Assembly: GCA_002341345.1 (NCBI GenBank) | Contig: DDNW01000197.1 | Location: 4,573 to 11,888 of the forward strand | DNA from: Erythrobacter sp. UBA2510 | Lineage (GTDB): Bacteria > Pseudomonadota > Alphaproteobacteria > Sphingomonadales > Sphingomonadaceae | Reading direction: 5' to 3' | DNA length: 7,316 bases | Shown: piece after piece, positions 1 to 5,359 of the stretch | Layout of the letters: each line of letters opens with the position of its first letter | How positions within the stretch are numbered: the stretch's first letter is position 1 | Notes under the pieces: model-generated | What the model was told of the DNA's origin: nothing | Seen by the model: the letters and a program-made list of their open reading frames with translations, nothing else | Databases searched by the model: none | Position numbers and translations under genes: made by a program

Positions 1-309
1 AAGGCAGCCGTCAACGCAATGACCCGCACCCTTGCGGCCGAGGTAGGTCCTGCCGGCGTAAGGGTAAATGCGGTTGCGCCTGGCTTTATTGACACCCCGA
101 TGGTCAGCTACCGCTTCAAAAACGCCGATGGCTCGCTGGACCAGGATGCGAAGCGGCAGATTTTCGAATCGCGGGCATCGACCTCGGCTCTGCACCGGGT
201 TGGCCAGCCGATCGAAATTGCCAAGGCCATTTTCTTCCTCGCGTCCTCCGCGAGCAGCTTCGTCACCGGCGAGACCCTTCGCGCCAATGGGGGCGGGGAC
301 ATGCGTTAA
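1..309 (+). CDS. SDR-family oxidoreductase, C-terminal part (5' end outside window)
   Basis: This is the C-terminal 102 residues of a classical short-chain dehydrogenase/reductase, open in frame from the first base. The first codon is Lys in the context KAAVNAMTRTLAAE, which matches the catalytic YxxxK lysine region, so the Rossmann glycine motif, NNAG and the catalytic Ser and Tyr lie upstream of the window. The segment GVRVNAVAPGFIDTPM is the usual SDR loop after beta-strand 6. ASSFVTGETLRANGGGDM is the C-terminal signature (asfvtGxxlxvdGG). The family uses NAD(P)H to interconvert alcohols and ketones; the substrate cannot be read from this fragment. An ATG at 19 is internal and not the real start. 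The gene ends in TAA and converges on the LuxR gene 41 bases away. Family assignment is firm; specific function unknown. Confidence 0.93.
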   Translation, partial: KAAVNAMTRTLAAEVGPAGVRVNAVAPGFIDTPMVSYRFKNADGSLDQDAKRQIFESRASTSALHRVGQPIEIAKAIFFLASSASSFVTGETLRANGGGDMR

Positions 310-317
310 TCAAGCAC

Positions 318-340
318 TGCCCAGGCCTTGCCTGGCATTT
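318..340 (+). terminator. Terminator-like hairpin between convergent genes
   Basis: The left arm TGCCCAGGC (318-326) and right arm GCCTGGCA (330-337) form an 8-bp stem with one bulged C and a CTT loop, followed by TTT. It begins 8 bases after the stop of the upstream SDR, as expected of an intrinsic terminator. The T-run is short, so efficiency is uncertain. It also lies just beyond the end of the opposing LuxR gene, but there is no T-run in that direction. Confidence 0.5.
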
Positions 341-350
341 CGGCGGCAAA

Positions 351-1142
351 TCAAAGCAATGTGAGATATCGCTGCAAGAGTTCGTGTCGTCCGCCGATCT
401 TAAGCCGCGCGTAGAGACGCTTGCGATAGGTAGCGATCGTTTCCTCTCCCAGGCCTAGGTCGATCGAAATTCCGTAAGCGGAAATTCCAAATAGAATGCG
501 GGCGCTCACCTGCAGTTCGCGCTCAGATAGCCCCCAGTCGCTTGCGCGAAGATTGGTCTCGATCACGTCGACAGACTCGAAGTTTGCAATCGCTTTCGAG
601 CGATCCCAATAGAGCGAAGCCTGTTTCGCGCATGCGGCAATCAAAAGATCGGCGCTCGCCGCAAGATCGTGCAACTCGTCTTCCGCGAATTGGCCAGATT
701 CGCGCGACCTCATCACCGACATCGCGTAGAAGTCGTCAATGGCATGCCCACACACCATAACCCGGTCGGCGATGTGGAAATGCTCAAGCGCCGATTGCAG
801 GGTGGGGTCTTCAATCTCCTCGATATTATTATGAAACATCAGTGTATTTTCCGCCGAACGCGTCGCTTCATCGGCTTGGTGCAATTCAATAAATGAGCGG
901 CGAGGCCATCGCTTGTCGACAGCGCCGTGCTGCATGGCGTGTGCGCCCCTCACACTTGCGCCACCAAGAAATTGCGGCATGCCTTCGCGCACCCTGTAAA
1001 TGCAGTAATGCTCGGCACCTGACTTTTGATTGAGAAAGTGCAGGGTTTCGCTTTCGAAATCCTTCGTTCCAAGGGCATTGACTACCCCCGCAAGCGACGC
1101 TCCCTTGCTTTGCGGCGTCTGCATGATTGCTATCGCGTTCAA
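351..1142 (-). CDS. LuxR-type helix-turn-helix transcriptional regulator
   Basis: A cytoplasmic DNA-binding regulator of 263 residues from the preferred start. The C-terminal LuxR/FixJ-type HTH occupies about residues 204-260: it opens with GLSERELQVSARILFG, continues through GISIDLGLGEETIATYRKR (recognition helix region) and ends with LKIGGRHELLQRYL. The N-terminal ~190 residues look like a GAF-like or otherwise undefined sensor. I do not recognise the Trp/Tyr/Asp pattern of acyl-homoserine-lactone-binding domains, nor a phospho-acceptor receiver domain. Start: TTG at 1142 has GGAGAGG (1154-1148) five bases upstream. The in-frame ATG at 1196 has no Shine-Dalgarno, and the ATG at 1124 is too far from it. 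The gene lies downstream of the thiolase homologue on the same strand with a 236-base gap, so it probably has its own promoter. It is the only regulator seen and may control the catabolic genes; the effector is unknown. Confidence 0.88.
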   Translation of the reverse strand: MNAIAIMQTPQSKGASLAGVVNALGTKDFESETLHFLNQKSGAEHYCIYRVREGMPQFLGGASVRGAHAMQHGAVDKRWPRRSFIELHQADEATRSAENTLMFHNNIEEIEDPTLQSALEHFHIADRVMVCGHAIDDFYAMSVMRSRESGQFAEDELHDLAASADLLIAACAKQASLYWDRSKAIANFESVDVIETNLRASDWGLSERELQVSARILFGISAYGISIDLGLGEETIATYRKRLYARLKIGGRHELLQRYLTLL

Positions 1143-1147
1143 AACGA

Positions 1148-1154
1148 CCTCTCC
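1148..1154 (-). promoter_or_regulatory. Ribosome binding site selecting a TTG start for the LuxR gene
   Basis: GGAGAGG on the minus strand, part of a longer purine-rich run (1148-1159), sits five bases before TTG at 1142-1140. No comparable sequence precedes the longer ATG start at 1196, where the upstream bases are pyrimidine-rich and mixed. This is the reason for choosing a 263-residue protein over a 281-residue one. Confidence 0.6.
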
Positions 1155-1232
1155 TCTCCATCCCTTTTCGGGACTTGTTCCGGCAGGAGATTGCATAGTT
1201 CAGATTAAGGTGTCTTGTCGCGCACTCAAATA

Positions 1233-1260
1233 TGCTGAGCAATCCGACGTTATCTCAGCA
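1233..1260. promoter_or_regulatory. Inverted repeat upstream of the LuxR gene, candidate operator
   Basis: TGCTGAG (1233-1239) and CTCAGCA (1254-1260) form a perfect 7-bp inverted repeat with a 14-base spacer. Arm centres are 21 bases apart, about two helical turns, which would suit a dimeric regulator. It lies about 90-120 bases upstream of the LuxR TTG start, in the 236-base gap after the thiolase gene. No convincing -35/-10 pair was found beside it. It could be an autoregulatory site or chance. Confidence 0.35.
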
Positions 1261-1378
1261 ACGCGAACACGGCACCCGGCCAGCTATGTCTCCCACAATG
1301 ATATTGCCAAGAGGCTCGAAGCTTCGCCCGCGTTTACCGCACTGTCTACTATTGGCGTTGCCTATGGGATAAGCTGGG

Positions 1379-2524
1379 TTAGGCCGCACCGAGGATCATC
1401 GTCGCGTTCGAGCAGAACCACCCGCCGGTACCGCTGACGCAAGCCAGCTTGGCGTCGTCGACCTGGCGTTCGCCGCATTCGCCGCGCAACTGGCGTGCCG
1501 CTTCTACTAGCAGGAAAAGACCACGCATCCCAGGGTGACAGGCAGACAGGCCACCGCCGTCGGTGTTGGTGGGTAAAGCGCCGCCGACCCGGAGGCGTCC
1601 GTCCGAAACGAACGGGCCACCATCCCCCTTGGCGCAAAAACCGAGGTCCTCGAGCGTAATCAAGGCCATATATGTAAAGGCGTCGTATATCTGGGCGACA
1701 TCGATTTCTTCCGGACGAATTCCGGCTCTGCCGAATGCTTCCGGTCCGGTCACGGCTGCTGGCGAGGTCGTAAAATCGTCCCACTGGCTCATCGAGACAT
1801 GCGAACCTGCTTCGGCGCTTCCCAGAACCCACACCGGTTTCACCGCAAGGTCCGCGACCCGCTCTTCCGCGACCATGACCACTGCCGCCCCGCCGTCGGA
1901 ACGGATGCAACACTGCAGCTTCGTGAAGGGGTCGGCAATCATCTTGCCGCCCAGGACATCCGAGATGCTGATCGGATCGCGATAGGAGGCAAATGGAGTC
2001 AATGCCGCATTGTAGCGCGCGGAAACGGCAATCTCGGCCATTTGCTCCAACGTGGTGCCGTATTGGTGCATGTGCCGCCTTGCGGCCATGGCGTATTTCG
2101 AAATGAGCGTATGTCCGAAAGGTGCCTCGAACTGGCTCGGTCCGCGCGTTCCCCATGAAAGGCTGGCTGTTCGCAACTTGTTCTTAAGGTCGGTTCGTGC
2201 GGTGGAACCATATGCCAGCAAAACAACATCGGCGCGGCCCTCCGCGATTGCATCTGCAGCATGTGCAGCCATGACTTCCCAGGTGGCGCCGCCAACGCCG
2301 GTTGAATTGATCCAGCGTGGCCTCAGGCCGAGATATTCTGCGACTTCCAGAGGCTGGAGGGCGCCAAGACCGGCCGATGCAAAGCCGTCAATATCCGAAG
2401 GAACAAGCCCCGATTGCACAAGCGCTTCTCGAGAGGCCTGCGCATGCAGAGCGTACGGCGTCGCCACCGGTGATCCTGGCAGTCCCGACAATCCGACGCC
2501 CGCTATCGCAACCCTTCGACCCAT
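1379..2524 (-). CDS. SCP2/Ltp-type thiolase-fold protein lacking the canonical nucleophilic Cys (possible acyl-CoA aldolase)
   Basis: A 381-residue thiolase-superfamily protein of the SCP-x/lipid-transfer-protein branch. It starts MGRRVAIAGVGLSGLPGS. Seen in order: INSTGVGGATWE (72-83), where thiolases carry the acyl-accepting Cys; KLQCCIRSDGGAAVVM (202-217); IYDAFTYMALITLEDLGFC (279-297); NTDGGGLSACHPGMRG (320-335) with the conserved His; and GTGGWF (365-370). No Cys occurs before residue 205, so normal Claisen/thiolysis chemistry by the canonical nucleophile is unlikely. Relatives such as mycobacterial Ltp2 are retro-aldolases that work with a DUF35 partner, and a DUF35 gene is in the divergent operon. 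Start: ATG at 2524 has AAGGGG (2537-2532) seven bases upstream; the ATG at 2548 abuts its only purine run. The gene is divergent from the crotonase operon and upstream of the LuxR gene. Fold is certain; aldolase activity is inferred. Confidence 0.9.
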   Translation of the reverse strand: MGRRVAIAGVGLSGLPGSPVATPYALHAQASREALVQSGLVPSDIDGFASAGLGALQPLEVAEYLGLRPRWINSTGVGGATWEVMAAHAADAIAEGRADVVLLAYGSTARTDLKNKLRTASLSWGTRGPSQFEAPFGHTLISKYAMAARRHMHQYGTTLEQMAEIAVSARYNAALTPFASYRDPISISDVLGGKMIADPFTKLQCCIRSDGGAAVVMVAEERVADLAVKPVWVLGSAEAGSHVSMSQWDDFTTSPAAVTGPEAFGRAGIRPEEIDVAQIYDAFTYMALITLEDLGFCAKGDGGPFVSDGRLRVGGALPTNTDGGGLSACHPGMRGLFLLVEAARQLRGECGERQVDDAKLACVSGTGGWFCSNATMILGAA

Positions 2525-2666
2525 CCCAATTCCCCTTGAAAAAACCATCCTTTCTCTAGTTCATCGGGCTCGGGTTGACTGTCACCGTAAGGGGGACTCG
2601 TCGATCCCAGCGCTGCCCGGCTAGGTCAAGACGGACAATCGGGACGGGAAGCGTAGAGGAATTTGC
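2525..2666. promoter_or_regulatory. Divergent promoter region between thiolase homologue and + operon
   Basis: This 142-base gap separates the two divergent starts, so it must hold promoters for both directions. On the + strand TTGACT (2575-2580) resembles a -35 element, but no good -10 follows at 16-18 bases. On the - strand TTGACC (2630-2625) is a similar candidate, also without a good -10. The + start at 2667 has AGAGGA (2655-2660) six bases upstream. Shared regulation of both transcription units is likely from the layout. Confidence 0.55.
2576..2584. promoter_or_regulatory. Short palindrome TGAC-T-GTCA, candidate operator
   Basis: TGACTGTCA is a perfect 4-bp inverted repeat around one base. 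It overlaps the TTGACT -35-like hexamer in the divergent region, where a repressor would act on both units. A second palindrome, CAGCGCTG, is at 2608-2615. Both are short enough to occur by chance. Confidence 0.22.
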
Positions 2667-3473
2667 ATGGGGGACGACGTGTCCGAAATGGTGCTGAGCG
2701 AACTGACGGACGGCGTCCTGCGCATAACGCTAAACCGACCCGATCGCGCAAATGCAATTGCAGCGGAGGGGCGCAGCCAGCTCATCTCGCTTTTCGCCGA
2801 TGCCGATGCCAATATAGATGTCCGCGCCGTTCTCCTTCAATCTACGGGCAAGCATTTCTGTTCGGGTGCAGATGTCGGCCGCATGTCGAGCGCTATGTCC
2901 AGCCCGCGACCGGTCGGCTCGACCATGCGGACTATGCTCGGCGGGGCGCAGCAGTTGATCGCGGCGGTGCTGGATTGTGGCAAGCCGGTGGTTGCCGCAG
3001 TGCAGGGACCGGCTGCCGGAATGGGCGCGCATCTGGCGCTTGCATGCGACCTGATCGTTGCTGCCGAAGAGGCTTGGTTCTCGCAGCCCTTCGTACTCAG
3101 GGGGCTCGCACTCGACGCGGCCGGGGCTTATCTGTTGCCCCGGCGGGTAGGGTTGCAGAAGGCCAAAGAGCTGGCGTTTCTCGGTGACCGCCTCTCTGCC
3201 AGCGATGCCATGGCACTGGGCATGGTCAACTACGTCGTCGGCCCCGATCAACTGGCGGTCGAGGCGGACAAGCTGGCGGCAAGACTGGCGGATGGAGCGA
3301 CTACCGCAATCGGCCTTTCCAAGCGGCTGCTAAACGGCTCGCTCGACAACGATCGACAGGCTGCCTTCCTTGCAGAAGCGATGGCGCAGGAGATCAACGG
3401 GAAGACCGAAGACGTAAAGGAAGGGGTCGCTGCCTTCATGGAAAAGCGCCCCGTGCACTTCAGGGGATATTGA
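2667..3473 (+). CDS. Enoyl-CoA hydratase/isomerase (crotonase) family protein without the two hydratase glutamates
   Basis: A 268-residue soluble crotonase-fold acyl-CoA enzyme, normal length for the family. The CoA/oxyanion-hole elements are present: GKHFCSGADV (61-70) and GPAAGMGAHLALACD (114-128). Aligning by eye to rat mitochondrial hydratase, catalytic Glu144 (in GGGCEL) falls on His122 and Glu164 (in QPE) on Phe142. The segment LALDAAGAYLLPRRVG (147-162) places Asp150 where PaaG-type isomerases have their catalytic Asp (IPDxGGxxLLPR). This suggests a double-bond isomerase or another crotonase reaction rather than plain hydration, which the operon's MaoC protein can supply. The start has AGAGGA at 2655-2660 with six-base spacing. 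It is the first gene of the operon; its TGA overlaps the next ATG by one base. Family certain; reaction inferred. Confidence 0.92.
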   Translation: MGDDVSEMVLSELTDGVLRITLNRPDRANAIAAEGRSQLISLFADADANIDVRAVLLQSTGKHFCSGADVGRMSSAMSSPRPVGSTMRTMLGGAQQLIAAVLDCGKPVVAAVQGPAAGMGAHLALACDLIVAAEEAWFSQPFVLRGLALDAAGAYLLPRRVGLQKAKELAFLGDRLSASDAMALGMVNYVVGPDQLAVEADKLAARLADGATTAIGLSKRLLNGSLDNDRQAAFLAEAMAQEINGKTEDVKEGVAAFMEKRPVHFRGY

Positions 3474-3892
3474 TGGCGAACATCGCGCCGCGCTTCGACC
3501 TGCCGACGATCGAGCAGGAGACAAAGCCCTTTTGGGATGCGCTCAAGGAGGGCAGGCTCATGCTCGGTCGATGCGCCTTGTGCGAAAAGGTCCATTATTA
3601 TCCGCGTCCGATGTGCCCTCATTGCTGGAGCGAAGAGGTTGAGCTGGTTCCGGCGAAGGGGGGCGGCACCCTCTACACCTGGTCGACGGTCTATGTGAAC
3701 GACCTACCGCCCTTCAATTCGAAGCTGCCTTACATCGCGGCGCAGGTCGATCTGGATGAAGACGTGCGGGTCACGACCATCATCACCGGCGCATCGCCGG
3801 AAGATCTGCAAGTCGGGATGCTCGTCCAGTTGGGCTTCGAGGCCATCTCGGAAGACGTCACAATCCCGGTATTCAGTCCGGCAGGGAGTTGA
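3473..3892 (+). CDS. DUF35 zinc-ribbon/OB-fold protein (thiolase/aldolase partner type)
   Basis: A 139-residue DUF35-family protein. The N-terminal rubredoxin-like zinc ribbon has Cys34, Cys37, Cys48 and Cys51 (CALC and CPHC knuckles, CX2C-X10-CX2C), all present. The C-terminal OB-fold follows from GGGTLYTWSTVYVN through LGFEAISEDVTIPVFSP. The family has no known catalysis of its own. It acts as a partner of thiolase-fold enzymes, best shown for the DUF35 domain of ChsH2 with Ltp2 in steroid side-chain cleavage. The likely partner here is the divergent thiolase homologue at 1379-2524. The ATG overlaps the crotonase TGA by one base (TGATG) and is preceded by AGGGGA, so translation is probably coupled. 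A TTG at 3470 is a less likely start. Confidence 0.92.
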   Translation: MANIAPRFDLPTIEQETKPFWDALKEGRLMLGRCALCEKVHYYPRPMCPHCWSEEVELVPAKGGGTLYTWSTVYVNDLPPFNSKLPYIAAQVDLDEDVRVTTIITGASPEDLQVGMLVQLGFEAISEDVTIPVFSPAGS

Positions 3893-3898
3893 TTTTAA

Positions 3899-4819
3899 AT
3901 GACAGGTATACTTGCGGGCAAGGTTGCCCTGGTGACTGGCGCAGGACACGGCATCGGACGCGGTCACGCACTTGAACTGGCAAAGCAAGGCGCAAAGGTC
4001 GTGGTCAACGATCTAGGCGGTGACGCAAAGGGCGAGGGGCGAGGGCGCGATGCCGATGTCGTTGTCGACCTGATCAAGACTCGTGGCGGGGACGCTGTGG
4101 CCGATTATGGCAATGTCAGTGATGAGGCCGCAGCCGACGCGATGGTCAAGCGCGGCATCGACGAGTGGGGCCGGATCGACATTGTCGTCAACAACGCAGG
4201 CATCGTGCGCGACAAGGCCATCTGGAACATGTCCGTCGAAGATTTTGACTTGGTCATGCAAGTGCATCTGCGCGGCTCGTGGCTGACATCGCGAGCTGCC
4301 GCTCGTCATTGGCGCAAGATCGCCAAATCTGGCAATGGACGCTATCCTGGGCGGATAATCAACACGACGTCAGGCGCCGGCCTGCTCGGCAATTTCGGTC
4401 AGACAAACTATGCTGCCGCAAAGGCCGGGATTGCCGGTCTTACACTGACTCTCTCGCTTGAGCTTGCCTCGATCGGGGTTACCGCCAACCTAATCTCGCC
4501 CGGTGGTCTGACTCGCATTTCCTCAACAATCGGCATGGGCGCACCCAAGGAACCCGATGACTTCGACCCGGAGGACTTCGATCCGATGGATCCGTCGTTG
4601 GGTTCGCCAATAGTCGCCTGGCTTGCCAGCGACGAGGCGCAGTTGGTAAGCGGCCAATGCCTGCGCGCCGTTCGTGATCGTCTGTCCGTGCTTAAGGGCT
4701 GGCATGAAGTTGCAGGGGTCAGTAGCGGTGAGAAGCGATGGAAAACCGAAGACATCGGTCGCATCATCGGCACGGATTTGTTCGGCACGCGCGCGCCCGG
4801 CTTGCGGCTTGGGGGGTAG
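3899..4819 (+). CDS. SDR, MFE-2/HSD17B4-like (3R)-3-hydroxyacyl-CoA dehydrogenase
   Basis: A 306-residue classical SDR that most resembles the dehydrogenase domain of peroxisomal multifunctional enzyme 2 (HSD17B4), which oxidises (3R)-3-hydroxyacyl-CoA with NAD. Seen: TGAGHGIG (13-20) nucleotide loop; VVVNDLGGD (34-42), whose Asp38 favours NAD over NADP; VVNNAGIVRDK (96-106); VHLRGSW (122-128), a hallmark of the MFE-2 group; Ser158; and Tyr171/Lys175 in GNFGQTNYAAAKAGIAGL. The C-terminal extension (about 254-306) includes GQCLRAVRDRLSVLKGW, also MFE-2-like. Oddity: an acidic loop (220-233) with a duplicated DFDPx unit after the substrate-loop PGG. It starts 6 bases after the DUF35 stop, with AGGGAG about ten bases upstream of ATG, and ends 6 bases before the MaoC gene. 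Family assignment strong; acyl substrate unknown. Confidence 0.92.
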   Translation: MTGILAGKVALVTGAGHGIGRGHALELAKQGAKVVVNDLGGDAKGEGRGRDADVVVDLIKTRGGDAVADYGNVSDEAAADAMVKRGIDEWGRIDIVVNNAGIVRDKAIWNMSVEDFDLVMQVHLRGSWLTSRAAARHWRKIAKSGNGRYPGRIINTTSGAGLLGNFGQTNYAAAKAGIAGLTLTLSLELASIGVTANLISPGGLTRISSTIGMGAPKEPDDFDPEDFDPMDPSLGSPIVAWLASDEAQLVSGQCLRAVRDRLSVLKGWHEVAGVSSGEKRWKTEDIGRIIGTDLFGTRAPGLRLGG

Positions 4820-4825
4820 AGGTTA

Positions 4826-5278
4826 ATGACGACAATCTTCAGCCCAGAGACATTGCCGGGTCTGGTGGGAAGCACTCTGGGACCCGGCGAATGGCTCGAA
4901 GTGACCCAGGAACGTATCGATGATTTTGCCCGGGCGACCGGAGATCATCAGTGGATTCATGTCGATGTCGAGCGCGCTAAAAGCGGTCCGTTCGGGACGA
5001 CGATCGCGCACGGCCTGTTAACGCTTTCCATGATCGCGGCTCTCAACCAAGGCATGTTCAAGTTCGAAGGCTTCAAGATGGGCCTGAACTATGGCTACGA
5101 GAAAGTCAGATTTCCGAGCCCTGTGCCGGTCGGCTCTCGCCTGCGGGTGTCGGCAAAGATTCTGAGCTATGAGCCGGTCGGTCCCATGTTCCAGACCATC
5201 GTTGAATACACCGTTGACCGAGAAGGGGCGGACAAGCCCTCGTGTGTGGCGCAAATGATATTCCGGCACACCCTCTAG
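4826..5278 (+). CDS. MaoC-type (R)-specific enoyl-CoA hydratase
   Basis: A 150-residue single hot-dog-fold MaoC dehydratase. It hydrates trans-2-enoyl-CoA to (3R)-3-hydroxyacyl-CoA, probably as a homodimer. The hydratase-2 motif is intact: ATGDHQWIHVDVERA (37-51) gives the catalytic pair Asp40 and His45, followed by GPFGTTIAHGLLTLS (54-68). Length is that of small PhaJ/NodN-like members. It lies 6 bases after the SDR stop with GAGG just before the ATG, and is the last gene of the operon. With the preceding SDR it supplies the two activities fused in eukaryotic MFE-2, so the pair likely performs successive steps of an R-type beta-oxidation round. Substrate chain or ring is not determinable from sequence. 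Confidence 0.93.
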   Translation: MTTIFSPETLPGLVGSTLGPGEWLEVTQERIDDFARATGDHQWIHVDVERAKSGPFGTTIAHGLLTLSMIAALNQGMFKFEGFKMGLNYGYEKVRFPSPVPVGSRLRVSAKILSYEPVGPMFQTIVEYTVDREGADKPSCVAQMIFRHTL

Positions 5279-5344
5279 GCCGCTTCCCGCATCTAGCAGG
5301 GTCAGCGCGCATCGATCGCAACATTGCCGGGCCGACCTGAGGGC

Positions 5345-5359
5345 CGCGAGGGTCTCGCG
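5345..5359. terminator. Stem-loop between convergent MaoC and Rieske genes, possible terminator
   Basis: CGCGAG (5345-5350) and CTCGCG (5354-5359) form a perfect 6-bp GC-rich stem with a GGT loop in the 81-base gap between the converging transcription units. It touches the Rieske stop codon at 5360-5362. There is no U-tract on either strand, so it may only stabilise 3' ends or be chance. Confidence 0.3.

Noticed and set aside
351..1142. Quorum-sensing LuxR receptor for acyl-homoserine lactone
   Set aside because: Only the C-terminal HTH is shared; the characteristic ligand-pocket residues are not seen and no LuxI-type synthase is in the window.
1030..1437. A + strand frame spanning the LuxR 5' end and the intergenic gap
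   Set aside because: It runs antisense to the LuxR N-terminus and thiolase C-terminus, shows no domain and no convincing ribosome binding site.
1362..2156. A 264-codon minus-strand frame inside the thiolase homologue
   Set aside because: It is rich in Arg and Gly with no family signature, and overlaps a thiolase-fold frame that aligns end to end with its family.
2575..2603. A full sigma70-type promoter from TTGACT in the divergent region
   Set aside because: No acceptable -10 hexamer lies 16-18 bases downstream (the bases there are TCGTCG), so only the -35-like element is noted.
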